Assembly: GCA_001942045.1 (NCBI GenBank)
Contig: MSTD01000021.1
Coordinates: forward strand, 35,648-99,647
Direction of reading: 5' to 3'
Origin: Mycolicibacterium porcinum
GTDB lineage: Bacteria; Actinomycetota; Actinomycetes; Mycobacteriales; Mycobacteriaceae
Length of the DNA: 64,000 bases
Numbering within the stretch: position 1 is the first letter of the stretch; the number at the start of each line of letters is the position of its first letter. A program made the translations under genes and the position numbers. Below the pieces are notes generated by a model. That model was not told where the DNA came from. It was given only the letters and a program-made list of their open reading frames with translations, and made no database searches. Shown in pieces: positions 53,196-62,898 of the stretch.

Positions 53196-54769
53196 GGACA
53201 CTGCAAGGTTCCGACCGCTTCCGCAAAGGCCTGATGGGCGTTGTGGTGGTGGCGTTGGTGATCGGCGTCGGCTCGACGCTGACGAGTGTGCCGATGCTGT
53301 TCGCGGTGCCCACGTACTACGGCCAGTTCTCCGATACCGGAGGCCTGAACCTGGGCGACAAGGTGCGCATCGCGGGTATGGATGTCGGCACCGTCAAGAG
53401 CATGGACATCAACGGCGACAAGGTCGAGATCGGCTACACCCTGGGTGGGAAGACGATCGGTACCGAGAGCCGTGCGGCGATCCGTACCGACACGATCCTG
53501 GGTCGTAAGAACATCGAGATCCAGCCGCGCGGCAGCCAGACGCTGCCCCCGCGCGGGATGCTGCCGCTGGGGCAGACGACGACGCCGTATCAGATCTACG
53601 ACGCGTTCCTCGATGTCACGCGCAATGCGTCGGGCTGGGATACGGCGTCCGTCAAGGAATCGCTGAACGTGTTGTCGGAGACGGTCGATCAGACCTCGCC
53701 GCACCTGAGCGCCGCGCTGGACGGGGTGGCCAAGTTCTCTGAGACCATCGGTAAGCGCGACGAGGACGTCAAGAAGCTGCTGGCGAATGCCAACAAGATC
53801 GCCACAGTGCTCGGTGACCGCAGCACGCAGGTCAACCAGCTGCTCGTGAACGCACAGACCCTGCTGGCCGCGGTCAACGAGCGTGGCCAGGCCGTCAGCA
53901 TGCTGCTGGAGCGGGTGTCGACGGTGTCGCGTGAGGTCGAGGGTCTGATCAACGACAACCCGAACCTCAACCACGTGCTGGAGCAGTTGCGTACCGTCAG
54001 CGACCTGCTGGTGGAGCGTAAGCAGGATCTGGCCGACACCCTCACTGTCGCAGGCAAGTTCATCACCTCACTGGCAGAGGCGCTGGCCTCGGGCCCGTAC
54101 TTCAAGGTGATGCTCGTCAACCTGATCCCGCCGCAGATCCTGCAGCCGTTCGTCGATTCCGCGTTCAAGAAGCGCGGCATCGATCCCGAGGAGTTCTGGC
54201 GTAACGCCGGCCTGCCCGCGTTCCGCTTCCCGGATCCGAATGGCAAGCGCTTCGAGAACGGTGCCCCGCCGCCGGCCCCGACGCCGCTCGAAGGAACCCC
54301 GGAGCATCCGGGACCTGCCGTGCCGCCCGGATCGCCGTGCTCCTACACGCCGACCGCGGCCGGGATCCCGAGCCCGGGTAACCCGCTGCCATGCGCGGGC
54401 GCCACCGTGGGGCCGTTCGGGGACAACCCGTTCGGACCCAATTACGGCCCGCCGGACGTGGCGACCTCGGCGCCGAATCCTGACGGCATCGCGCATTCGC
54501 CGGGTGTGCCCAGCGCGGCCATCCCCGGAGACATGCCGCCGGATCAGCCGGGTGCACCGGTCGAGCTGGCGCCCGGTCCGCCGGGAGCCCGCACCGTTCC
54601 GATCGCCCCGATCCCCGTGGCGCCGGGACCCATCCCGGGTTACGCGCCGCACCCGGCGCCGGTGAACGCTCCTCCGGCACCGCCGGGACCGGGGCCGGAC
54701 GCCGGACCGGCGGGCACACCGCCGCTACCGGGTAATCCGCCGTTCCTTCCGCCCGGGTCGCAGGGATAG
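53192..54769 (+). CDS. mce1C: Mce family protein Mce1C with proline-rich tail
   Basis: 525 residues. Membrane helix about 15-35, MCE domain about 38-120 (GGLNLGDKVRIAGMDVGTVKSM), long helical region to about 345, then about 160 residues rich in Pro, Gly and Ala (PGPPGAR, PGPGPDAGPAG). The tail is low complexity and probably extends from the assembly toward the outer membrane or cell wall. ATG 53192 overlaps the mce1B stop. Confidence 0.92.
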   Translation: MRTLQGSDRFRKGLMGVVVVALVIGVGSTLTSVPMLFAVPTYYGQFSDTGGLNLGDKVRIAGMDVGTVKSMDINGDKVEIGYTLGGKTIGTESRAAIRTDTILGRKNIEIQPRGSQTLPPRGMLPLGQTTTPYQIYDAFLDVTRNASGWDTASVKESLNVLSETVDQTSPHLSAALDGVAKFSETIGKRDEDVKKLLANANKIATVLGDRSTQVNQLLVNAQTLLAAVNERGQAVSMLLERVSTVSREVEGLINDNPNLNHVLEQLRTVSDLLVERKQDLADTLTVAGKFITSLAEALASGPYFKVMLVNLIPPQILQPFVDSAFKKRGIDPEEFWRNAGLPAFRFPDPNGKRFENGAPPPAPTPLEGTPEHPGPAVPPGSPCSYTPTAAGIPSPGNPLPCAGATVGPFGDNPFGPNYGPPDVATSAPNPDGIAHSPGVPSAAIPGDMPPDQPGAPVELAPGPPGARTVPIAPIPVAPGPIPGYAPHPAPVNAPPAPPGPGPDAGPAGTPPLPGNPPFLPPGSQG

Positions 54770-54778
54770 GCCGCAGCT

Positions 54779-56419
54779 ATGTCAACAGTATTTAACGTTC
54801 GAAACATCAAGTTGCCCAAGGCTTCCCGGGCAGCTGTCATCGTCGGTGCGTTGGCGGTGGCAGCAGCCCTGGTGCTGGGTTACTTCGGCCTGAACCTGTA
54901 CAAGAAGATGACCAACACCACGGTCACCGCGTACTTCCCCGAGGTGCTCGCGCTGTACCCCGGTGACAAGGTCCTCATCATGGGCGTCAAGGTCGGTGCG
55001 ATCGACAGCATCGAGACCGACGGCGACAAGATGAAGGTCGTCTTCCACGTCAACAACAAGTACAAGGTGCCCGAGAACGTCACGGCGTCTGTGCTCAACC
55101 CGAGCCTGGTGGCCTCGCGCGTCATCCAGTTGTCCCCGCCCTACACGGGTGGGCCGCGGTTGCAGAACAACGCGGTGATCCCGATCGAGAACACCCAGAT
55201 CCCGGTCGAATACGACGAGTTGCGCAACCAGATCACCCGCCTGCTCGACGAACTCGGCCCGACCGCGGCGCAGCCCAAGGGCCCGTTCGGCGACGTCATC
55301 GACTCCTTCGCCGATGGCTTCCAGGGCAAGGGTGAGCAGCTCAACCGCACCCTCAACGGGTTGTCGGAGGCGTTGACCACGCTGAACCAGGGCCGTGGCG
55401 ACTTCTTCCAGGTGGTCAAGAGCCTGGCGTTGTTCGTCAATGCCCTGCACAAGAGCGATCAGCAGTTCGTGGCGCTGAACAACGATCTGGCCCAGTTCAC
55501 CAACTCGTTCACCAACACCGACCAGGAGTTGGCGACGGCCCTGCAGGACCTCAACAAGGTGCTCAAGACCACCCGTGACTTCCTGGACAAGAACGGTGGC
55601 GTGCTGACGCACGACATCAACAACTTGTCGGAGGCGACGACGGCGATCCTGCAGCCGGAACCGCGCAATGGTCTGGAGACGGGTCTGCACGCCTACCCGA
55701 ACCTGGCGGCCAACGTGCTCAACATCGTCTCGCCCAACCAGGGTGGCATCGTGGGTCTGCCGGTTCTGCCGGGTCTGACCAACTTCTCCAACCCGCTGCA
55801 GTTCATCTGCAGTTCGATTCAGGCGGGCAGCCGGTTGGGGTACCAGGATTCGGCCGAGCTGTGTGCGCAGTACCTGGCGCCGATCCTGGACGCGATCAAG
55901 TTCAACTTCCTGCCGTTCGGCCAGAACCTGGCCAACACCGCGATGACGCTGCCCAAGCAGATCTCCTACTCGGAACCGCGTCTGCAGCCGCCCGGCGGAT
56001 ACAAGGACACCACCGTTCCGGGTATCTGGTCGCGCGACACCTTGTTCTCGCACGGCAACCATGAGCCGGGCTGGACCGTGGCGCCGGGCATGCAGGGCGT
56101 GCAGGTGCAGCCGGCCACTCAGCAGATGCTGACGCCGGAGTCGTTGTCCGAGTTGATGGGTGGCCCGGACATCGTGGCCCCGCCGGCCCCTCCGGCATTC
56201 GGTGCTCCTCCGGGAGGCAACCTGCCCGGACCGCCGAACTCGTACGACGAGCGCAATCCGTTGCCGCCGCCGTGGTACCCGCAGCCCGGACCGCCGCCGG
56301 CGCCCGCGCCGGGGGTGATCCCGGGTGATCCAATGTCGGGTCCCGCACCGGCCGCTCCGGCACCTGGCCCGGCTCCCGCCGGACCGGCCCTGCCTGCTGA
56401 GGTCGGAGGGCAGCCGTGA
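54779..56419 (+). CDS. mce1D: Mce family protein Mce1D with proline-rich tail
   Basis: 546 residues. Membrane helix about 20-40, MCE domain about 45-125 (LYPGDKVLIMGVKVGAI), helical region with conserved Mce C-terminal motif (FNFLPFGQNLANTAMTLPKQI), then a Pro/Ala/Gly-rich tail of about 90 residues. Nine bases after mce1C; its TGA overlaps the GTG of lprK. Confidence 0.92.
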   Translation: MSTVFNVRNIKLPKASRAAVIVGALAVAAALVLGYFGLNLYKKMTNTTVTAYFPEVLALYPGDKVLIMGVKVGAIDSIETDGDKMKVVFHVNNKYKVPENVTASVLNPSLVASRVIQLSPPYTGGPRLQNNAVIPIENTQIPVEYDELRNQITRLLDELGPTAAQPKGPFGDVIDSFADGFQGKGEQLNRTLNGLSEALTTLNQGRGDFFQVVKSLALFVNALHKSDQQFVALNNDLAQFTNSFTNTDQELATALQDLNKVLKTTRDFLDKNGGVLTHDINNLSEATTAILQPEPRNGLETGLHAYPNLAANVLNIVSPNQGGIVGLPVLPGLTNFSNPLQFICSSIQAGSRLGYQDSAELCAQYLAPILDAIKFNFLPFGQNLANTAMTLPKQISYSEPRLQPPGGYKDTTVPGIWSRDTLFSHGNHEPGWTVAPGMQGVQVQPATQQMLTPESLSELMGGPDIVAPPAPPAFGAPPGGNLPGPPNSYDERNPLPPPWYPQPGPPPAPAPGVIPGDPMSGPAPAAPAPGPAPAGPALPAEVGGQP

Positions 56420-57582
56420 TGAAGGGGACGATGAAGACACGTAAGTGGCGTTCCGTCGGGCGCCGCGCCGCGGTGTTGTCGGCGTCCGCGTTGATCCTCA
56501 CTTCGTGCGGGCAGTGGCGCGGTGTGGCCAACGTGCCGCTGCCGGGTGGGCCGGGCACAGAGTCCGGCCGCACCACGGTCTACGTGCAAATGCCGGAGAC
56601 GTTGGCGCTCAACGCCAACAGCCGGGTGCGGGTGCGCGACGTGTTCGTGGGCCGGGTCCGCAAGATCGAGCTGATCAACTGGACTCCGACGCTGACGATC
56701 GACCTGGAGCCGGGCATCGTGCTGCCGAAGAACACCGAGGCCAAGATCGGCCAGACCAGCTTGCTGGGTTCGCAGCACGTCGAGCTCAATCCGCCGGAGA
56801 AGCCGTCCGAGGAGAAGCTGCGCGACGGCGACACGATCCCGCTGGAGCATTCGTCGGCCTATCCGACGATCGAGCGGACGCTGGCCGGCATCTCGGGCAT
56901 CCTGACCGGTGGCGGCATCCCGAACATCGAGACCATCCAGACCGAGGTGTTCAACATCCTCAACGGTCGCGCCGATCAGATCCGGGACTTCCTGGGCCGG
57001 CTCGACACCTTTACCGATGAGCTCAACCAGCAGCGCAACGACATCACCCGGGCGATCGATTCAACCAACCGGCTGTTGAACATCGTCGCGGCGCGCAACG
57101 ACACGTTGGACCGGGTGCTGACCGAGTTCCCGCCGCTGATCCAGCATTTCGCCGACACGCGCGATCTGTTCGCCGATGCGGTGACGTCGCTGGGCCGGCT
57201 GTCCAAGGCTGCCGACGACACGTTGTCGAACAGCAACGCGAATCTGCACACCAACCTGCAGAACCTGCAGCGTCCGCTGAAGCAGCTGGCGCGGTCGGCT
57301 CCGTACCTGGTGGAAGCGCTCAAGCTGATCCTGACGGTGCCGTTCAACATCGAGAACATCCCGAAGGCCGTGCGTGGCGACTACATCAACGTGTCGCTGA
57401 CCATCGACCTGACGTTGAGCTCGGTGGACAACGCGTTCCTGTCCGGCACCGGTGTCTCGGGCATGCTCCGGGCACTGGAGCAGGCGTGGGGCCGCGATCC
57501 GGCGACGATGATCCCGGACGTCCGGTTCACGCCGAACCCGCACGATGCACCTGGTGGCCCGCTTGTGGAAAGGGGGGAGTGA
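56416..57582 (+). CDS. lprK: Mce family lipoprotein LprK (Mce1E)
   Basis: 388 residues. Unlike the other Mce subunits it has a lipoprotein signal: the twin-arginine-like RKWRSVGRRAAV start and lipobox LTSC with Cys31 as the lipidated residue. MCE domain about 50-130 (LALNANSRVRVRDVFVGRV). The E subunit of every mce operon is a lipoprotein, so position and lipobox agree. GTG 56416 overlaps the mce1D stop. Confidence 0.92.
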   Translation: MMKGTMKTRKWRSVGRRAAVLSASALILTSCGQWRGVANVPLPGGPGTESGRTTVYVQMPETLALNANSRVRVRDVFVGRVRKIELINWTPTLTIDLEPGIVLPKNTEAKIGQTSLLGSQHVELNPPEKPSEEKLRDGDTIPLEHSSAYPTIERTLAGISGILTGGGIPNIETIQTEVFNILNGRADQIRDFLGRLDTFTDELNQQRNDITRAIDSTNRLLNIVAARNDTLDRVLTEFPPLIQHFADTRDLFADAVTSLGRLSKAADDTLSNSNANLHTNLQNLQRPLKQLARSAPYLVEALKLILTVPFNIENIPKAVRGDYINVSLTIDLTLSSVDNAFLSGTGVSGMLRALEQAWGRDPATMIPDVRFTPNPHDAPGGPLVERGE

Positions 57583-57585
57583 GAC

Positions 57586-59142
57586 ATGTTGCTGACCCGC
57601 TTCATCAAGATGCAGCTCATCTTGTTCACGACGTTGACGGCGATAGCGCTGGTCGTGCTCGCACTGTTCTACCTGCGGTTGCCGACATGGGCCGGGGTCG
57701 GGATGTACAACCTGAACGCCAACCTCCCGAACTCGGGCGGCTTGTACGCGACGGCCAACGTCACCTACCGCGGAACGACGATCGGCAAGGTCACCTCCGT
57801 CGAGCCCACCGAACAGGGCGCCCGGGTTCAGATGAACATCTACAACCAGTACCGGGTGCCGCTGGACGCCAGTGCCAACGTGCACTCGGTGTCAGCGGTC
57901 GGTGAGCAGTTCATCGACCTGGTGTCCGAGGGCGGCAGTCAAGGCAAGTACTTCCGCGACGGCGACACCATCGAGAAGGGCAGCGTGCCCGCCGAGGTGG
58001 GTCCGTCGCTCGACGCCGCCCAGCGTGGTCTGGCGGCGTTGCCGAAGGAGAAGATTGCGACACTGCTCGACGAGACGGCCCAGGCCGTCGGTGGCCTCGG
58101 CCCGTCACTGCAGCGCCTCGTCGACTCCACCCAGGCGATTGCCAGTGACTTCAAGGACAACATCGGTCCGGTCAACGACATCGTCGAGAACTCCGGGCCG
58201 ATCATCGACAGCCAGGTGAACTCGGGCGACGCGATCTCGCGGTGGGCCAAGAACCTGAACACGCTGGCGGCGCAGAGCGCGCAGAACGACGCGGCGTTGC
58301 GCAGCGGCATCCAGCAGGCGGCACCGACGGCGGATCAGCTGAACTCGGTGTTCAGTGATGTCCAGGAGTCCCTGCCGCAGACGCTGGCGAACCTGGAAAT
58401 CGTCATCGACATGCTCAAGCGCTACAACAAGAACGTCGAGCAGGTGTTGGTGGCGTTGCCTCAGGGTGGCGCCGTGGCCCAGACCGCGACGATCTTCGCG
58501 CCCAAGGGCCTGCTGCACTTCGGCCTCGGTATCAACATGCCGCCGCCGTGCCTGACCGGGTTCCTGCCGGCGTCGGAGTGGCGTTCGCCTGCGGATACGT
58601 CGACGGCGCCGCTGCCGTCGGGCCTGTACTGCAAGATCCCCAAGGACGCGCCCAACGCGGTGCGCGGTGCGCGTAACTATCCGTGCGCCGACGTGCCCGG
58701 CAAGCGGGCCGCCTCGCCCGCGGAATGCCGCAGCAACGAGCCCTACCAGCCGTTGGGCACCAACCCGTGGTACGGCGACCCGAACCAGATCCGCAACTGC
58801 CCGGCCCCGGCCGCGCGCTGCGATCAGCCGGTCGATCCGGGCCGGGTCATCCCCGCGCCGTCGGTGAATAATGGGATGAACCCGTTGCCGGCAAGTCAGC
58901 TTCCACCACCGGAATCCACGGCGATGCGCAGCGACCCGCTGACCGCGCCTCGGGGTGGCAATGTGAGTTGTAGTGGACAGCAGCCGAACCCCTGCATCTA
59001 CACTCCGGCAGCAGGTTCGACCGCTACCTATAGCCCGTCCAGTGGCGAGGTGGTCGGTCCCGGCGGTGTGAAGTACTCCGTCACCAACTCGAATAAACCA
59101 GGAGATGACGGATGGAAGGAGATGCTGGCACCAGCCAGCTGA
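57586..59142 (+). CDS. mce1F: Mce family protein Mce1F
   Basis: 518 residues. Membrane helix about 10-30, MCE domain about 35-115 (NSGGLYATANVTYRGTTIGKV), helical region, and a C-terminal part with at least ten cysteines (PPPCLTGF, YCKIP, YPCADV, CPAPAARC, CSGQQPNPC) that probably form disulfides outside the membrane. Last Mce subunit, three bases after lprK; its end overlaps the next gene by 31 bases. Confidence 0.92.
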   Translation: MLLTRFIKMQLILFTTLTAIALVVLALFYLRLPTWAGVGMYNLNANLPNSGGLYATANVTYRGTTIGKVTSVEPTEQGARVQMNIYNQYRVPLDASANVHSVSAVGEQFIDLVSEGGSQGKYFRDGDTIEKGSVPAEVGPSLDAAQRGLAALPKEKIATLLDETAQAVGGLGPSLQRLVDSTQAIASDFKDNIGPVNDIVENSGPIIDSQVNSGDAISRWAKNLNTLAAQSAQNDAALRSGIQQAAPTADQLNSVFSDVQESLPQTLANLEIVIDMLKRYNKNVEQVLVALPQGGAVAQTATIFAPKGLLHFGLGINMPPPCLTGFLPASEWRSPADTSTAPLPSGLYCKIPKDAPNAVRGARNYPCADVPGKRAASPAECRSNEPYQPLGTNPWYGDPNQIRNCPAPAARCDQPVDPGRVIPAPSVNNGMNPLPASQLPPPESTAMRSDPLTAPRGGNVSCSGQQPNPCIYTPAAGSTATYSPSSGEVVGPGGVKYSVTNSNKPGDDGWKEMLAPAS

Positions 59143-59765
59143 ACCTCACCGACCAGCAGGACCCTCACACCACCGAACCGCAAGCGGAGGCCGTCACCGA
59201 GATCGTCGATCCGATCTCGGTCACGGATGCCGAGGAGGCTTCTCAGGAGTCCGAGTCACGGCCGTCACGGCTGGGGCGGGGCTGGATGGCGGCGATCCTC
59301 GCCGGGCTGCTCGTCCTGGCGGCGGCCGTCGGCGTCGGCGGCTACCTGGCGCTGCGGGCGCATCAGGACAGTGAGCGGATCGCCAGTGACGAGGCCGAGG
59401 CCCTGGCCGCGGCCAAGGACTGTGTGACCGCGACCCAGGCGCCCGACACCCAGGCGATGATCGCGGCCCAGACCAAGATCATCGAATGTTCGACGGGTGA
59501 CTTCGGGGCGCAGGCCGGCCTCTACAGCGGCATGCTGCTCGACGCCTATCAGGCGGCCAACGTGCAGGTGAAGGTTTCGGACATGCGGGCCGCGGTGGAG
59601 AAGCACAACGACGACGGGTCGATGGACCTGTTGGTCGCGGTGCGCGTGCTGGTCACCAACACCGAGAAGTCGGACGAAGAGCAGGGCTACCGGCTGCGGG
59701 TGAAGATGGCCCGCGCCGAGGACGGCAACTACAAGGTCGCGCGGCTCGACCAGGTCACGTCGTGA
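59112..59765 (+). CDS. Mce-associated membrane protein (Rv0175-like)
   Basis: 217 residues: acidic disordered N terminus (about 1-50), one membrane helix (about 58-80), and an extracytoplasmic NTF2-like Mce-associated domain with AAAKDCVTATQAPDT and TGDFGAQAGLYSG. Two cysteines there may pair. Such proteins (Mam/Mas) stabilise Mce complexes. Begins inside mce1F; GTGA overlap with the next gene. Confidence 0.88.
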   Translation: MEGDAGTSQLNLTDQQDPHTTEPQAEAVTEIVDPISVTDAEEASQESESRPSRLGRGWMAAILAGLLVLAAAVGVGGYLALRAHQDSERIASDEAEALAAAKDCVTATQAPDTQAMIAAQTKIIECSTGDFGAQAGLYSGMLLDAYQAANVQVKVSDMRAAVEKHNDDGSMDLLVAVRVLVTNTEKSDEEQGYRLRVKMARAEDGNYKVARLDQVTS

Positions 59766-60739
59766 CCGCTGTGCTGGACAACGCCGACACGGTCACCACC
59801 TCGGGGGCCGGGGCGGACCAGACGCGGTTGGCGTCCTGGCCGGCGCGGGCCGGGGCGTTCGCCATCGACGTGCTGGCGCCCGCCGGTTTGATCGTGACGG
59901 CGACCCTGGTCGCTCAGGGTACGGCGCTGGGCAAGTGGTTGTGGTGGGCGGTGTACGCGGGCGGGTTGGTCCTGCTGGTCGCCGTCTCGTGTGTGAATCG
60001 CATCCTGTTGCCTGCGTTGACGGGCTGGAGCCCGGGCCGGTCGGTGTTCGGTATCCGGGTGGTGTCGTCGGCCGGTGATGCCGGTCTGGGGCGGCTGCTG
60101 CTGCGCGACCTGGCCCATCTGTTGGACACCGCGGCGGTGTTCCTGGGTTGGCTGTGGCCGCTGTGGGATTCGCGCCACCGGACGTTCGCCGATCTGCTGA
60201 CTCGCACCGAGGTGCGTCGCGTCGATCGGCCCGAGTCCAACGTCCGACGCCGCGTCGGCGCGATGTTGCTGACGTTCGCGCTGCTCAGCGGAGTCGCGGT
60301 CGGGCTGGGGTATCTGCTGGTGTACCGGCAGGATCGGGCCGTGGACCAGGCCCGCGCGCAGGTCGCCGACCAGGGTCCGCGGATCGTCGAGCAGCTGCTG
60401 AGCTACGGAGTGGATTCCGTCGACGCCGATTTCGCCAAGGCGCAGGCGCTGACCACCGAGAACTATCGGCAACAACTGGTCGCCCAGCAGGACGCGGTAC
60501 GCAAGGCCGGGCCGACCACCAACGATTACTGGGCCGTGAGCAGCGCGGTGCTGCCGGGCATCACCGAGGACACCGCGTCGATGCTGGTGGCCCTGCAGGG
60601 TCAGCGCGGCACCAATCCGCAGGAGCTGAAGTTCATCACCGCGACGGTGCGGGTGGAATTCCAGAAGTCGGACGACCATTGGCTCGTCGACAACCTGACG
60701 GTGCTCAAACGGCCGGTGCTGAACGGAGGCGGACAGTGA
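59762..60739 (+). CDS. RDD-domain Mce-associated membrane protein (Rv0176-like)
   Basis: 325 residues. An N-terminal RDD domain (WPARAGAFAIDVLAPAG; HRTFADLLTRTEV) with about three helices (residues 25-155), a further helix about 165-187, and then a Mce-associated extracytoplasmic domain (ALTTENYRQQLVAQQDAVRKAG). The RDD part shows its Arg and Asp residues. GTG 59762 overlaps the previous stop. Likely membrane partner of the Mce1 importer. Confidence 0.88.
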   Translation: MTAVLDNADTVTTSGAGADQTRLASWPARAGAFAIDVLAPAGLIVTATLVAQGTALGKWLWWAVYAGGLVLLVAVSCVNRILLPALTGWSPGRSVFGIRVVSSAGDAGLGRLLLRDLAHLLDTAAVFLGWLWPLWDSRHRTFADLLTRTEVRRVDRPESNVRRRVGAMLLTFALLSGVAVGLGYLLVYRQDRAVDQARAQVADQGPRIVEQLLSYGVDSVDADFAKAQALTTENYRQQLVAQQDAVRKAGPTTNDYWAVSSAVLPGITEDTASMLVALQGQRGTNPQELKFITATVRVEFQKSDDHWLVDNLTVLKRPVLNGGGQ

Positions 60740-61296
60740 GCCCGCGGCGTCGGATCGAGCCCGACGAGCGCGACTACTTCGCCGTCGAGCCCAAGGAACC
60801 GAAGGAACCGATCCGCTGGGGTCTGCCGATCGTCGGGATGATCTCGGCCCTGATCATCGCGGCGGCCATCGCGGGCAGCTCGCTGATTCTGGTGCGACAC
60901 GAATCGGATCGCCGAGCGGAGATCAAGACCGCGGGTGCGTTGGACTACGTGCGTGAGTTCATGACGGTCTACACGACGCTGGATCCGTACCACGCCAACG
61001 ACTATGCCGACCGCATCGCGTCCCAGGCGACCGGTGATTTCCGAAAGATGTTCCAGGAGAAGCAGAACGAGATCGTCGTTCAGGTGGCGCGAGCCGAGCC
61101 GACCGAAGGTTCGGTGCTCGATGCCGGCGTCCAGCGATGGAACGACAACGGCAGCGCCGACGTCCTGGTCGCTACCAAGATCAGCACCCGAACCCCCGAC
61201 GGAAAGTCCGTGGTCGAAAGCGGCAGCCGTTGGATTGCGACGACGATTTGGGAAGGACAGCAGTGGAAGATCAGCCAGCTGATTCAGGTGATCTGA
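60736..61296 (+). CDS. Mce-associated membrane protein (Rv0177-like)
   Basis: 186 residues: short cytoplasmic tail, one helix (about 33-55), and a Mce-associated domain with DYADRIASQATGDFRKMFQEKQNEI, comparable in length to Rv0177. GTG 60736 overlaps the previous stop; its last 34 bases overlap the next gene. Confidence 0.87.
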   Translation: MSPRRRIEPDERDYFAVEPKEPKEPIRWGLPIVGMISALIIAAAIAGSSLILVRHESDRRAEIKTAGALDYVREFMTVYTTLDPYHANDYADRIASQATGDFRKMFQEKQNEIVVQVARAEPTEGSVLDAGVQRWNDNGSADVLVATKISTRTPDGKSVVESGSRWIATTIWEGQQWKISQLIQVI

Positions 61297-62186
61297 CCAC
61301 CGGCGAGCCTGACAAGCCGCGCCGCAGACTACGTTTCGGGCGGCGTCGCCGTCCCGAGTCGGTGGTCGAGGAATCTCCGTCGGAAACCGACACGGCGTCT
61401 GACTCGGAACCGGAAGCCGAGGCCGAGAGCACTCCGGAACGTCGTACGCCGGTGGGCAAGACCCGTCGCAAGGCGGGGACCGAGCCGGCAAGTGACGTCG
61501 AGTCTGAGCCGGACGTTGAAGCCGAACCTGCGGCTGAGACCGACGTGGAGACGACGGACTCGGAGGCGTCCGCAGCTGAGCCGGAATCGGACGAATCGGA
61601 GTCGGAATCAGGCGAATCGGAGTCGGACGAGGCCGAACCCGATGAGGACGTGGTCCTCGTGCCGCACCGCGAGGCGGGCAAGCGACTGACGTACTTTGCC
61701 GCCGGCGCTGCGGTGGTGTTCGTGGCGGCAGCAGCGTTCGGCGGTGCGATGCTGCAGCCGTACCTGGCCGACCGGGCGTTGGTGGCGACGAAACTCCAAG
61801 TGGCACGGACGTCGGCCGACGCGATCACCACGTTGTGGACCTACAACCCGGACAACATCGAAACCCTGCCGGATCGGGCCGCGAAGTACCTGTCGGGCGA
61901 CTTCGCCAATCAGTACCGGCAGCTGATCGACACCCTCGTGCCGACCAACAAGCAGGCGCAGGTCACCAACAACACCGAAGTGATGGGTACCGCGGTGGAG
62001 ACGATCAGTCGCGACGAGGCGACTGCCATCGTCTACACCAACACGGTGTCGACAAGCCCGGTGACCAAGAACGTCCCATCCCTGCGATACATGTCGTACC
62101 GACTGATATTGCAGCGCCAGGACGGAGATTGGTTTATCACTCAGATGCCGGCGTTGACCCAATTGGACCTGTCGCCGCAGCTGTAG
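61263..62186 (+). CDS. Mce-associated membrane protein with long acidic N terminus (Rv0178-like)
   Basis: 307 residues. After a basic patch (PRRRLRFGRRRRPE) come about 110 residues dominated by Glu, Ser, Asp and Ala, then one helix (about 145-165) and the Mce-associated domain ending ITQMPALTQLDL. The acidic tail is cytoplasmic and probably disordered. GTG 61263 is chosen because upstream frame is antisense/out-of-frame to the previous gene. Last gene of the 13-gene mce1 unit. Confidence 0.85.
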   Translation: MEDQPADSGDLTTGEPDKPRRRLRFGRRRRPESVVEESPSETDTASDSEPEAEAESTPERRTPVGKTRRKAGTEPASDVESEPDVEAEPAAETDVETTDSEASAAEPESDESESESGESESDEAEPDEDVVLVPHREAGKRLTYFAAGAAVVFVAAAAFGGAMLQPYLADRALVATKLQVARTSADAITTLWTYNPDNIETLPDRAAKYLSGDFANQYRQLIDTLVPTNKQAQVTNNTEVMGTAVETISRDEATAIVYTNTVSTSPVTKNVPSLRYMSYRLILQRQDGDWFITQMPALTQLDLSPQL

Positions 62187-62202
62187 AGGCGAGGATGTAG
62201 GC

Positions 62203-62898
62203 ATGGCCATCGCCTCGCCGGTGACGCAGCGGTCGACTGTTGTGGCGCTGCTGTTGTTGACGTCCGCTACGGGGATCGTCGACGCCGTCAGTGTGCTGGT
62301 GCTGGGTCATGTGTTCGTCGCCAACATGACCGGAAACGTGATCTTCCTGGGGTTCTGGTTCGTACCCGGGTCGGGCGTGGATGTGACCGGCGCGTTGGTG
62401 GCGTTCATCGGCTTCGTGCTGGGCACCGTGGTGGGCGGACGCCTGCGCCGCCATCTCGACAGTGATGTCCGCAACTGGTTGGCCACCGCGCTGGGTGTGG
62501 AAGTCGTTCTGCTGACCGTGCTTTCGATTCTGGCGGGCACCGGTGTCGTGGATTATCACGACAACCGCAAGTTCATGCTCATCGTCCTGGCCATGACCTT
62601 CGGGATCCAGAACGCCACCGCCCGGCAGTTCGGTATTCAGGAGTTGAGCACGACGGTGCTGACCCAGACGATCGTCGGCATCGGTTTCGACAGCCGACTG
62701 GCAGGCGGCACCGGTGATCGCGAGAAGTTGCGTTACGGCGTGGTGCTGACGATGTGCGGCGGCGCCGTATTGGGCGCGACGTTGTCGCGCTTCACCGTTG
62801 CGCCGGTGATCGCGCTGGCGGCCGTGGTGGTGGCGACCAGCGCCTTGATCTTCAAGTTCGGGCCGGCTCCGGAGGCGCCTGCGGAGAATGCTCGCTGA
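62203..62898 (+). CDS. DUF1275 (YoaK-like) membrane protein
   Basis: 231 residues, six predicted helices. Matches DUF1275: SATGIVDAVSVLVLGHVFVANMTGNVIFLG near the start (read in parts) and FGIQNATARQFGIQELSTTVLTQTI in the middle. Transport or small-molecule export is suspected for the family but unproven. Sixteen bases after the mce1 unit, so it may be co-transcribed. Its last 47 bases overlap a convergent gene. Confidence 0.83.
   Translation: MAIASPVTQRSTVVALLLLTSATGIVDAVSVLVLGHVFVANMTGNVIFLGFWFVPGSGVDVTGALVAFIGFVLGTVVGGRLRRHLDSDVRNWLATALGVEVVLLTVLSILAGTGVVDYHDNRKFMLIVLAMTFGIQNATARQFGIQELSTTVLTQTIVGIGFDSRLAGGTGDREKLRYGVVLTMCGGAVLGATLSRFTVAPVIALAAVVVATSALIFKFGPAPEAPAENAR

Noticed and set aside
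54782..56440. Long minus-strand frame antisense to mce1D
   Set aside because: Arg- and Gln-rich translation typical of a shadow in high-GC DNA; mce1D is clearly the real gene.
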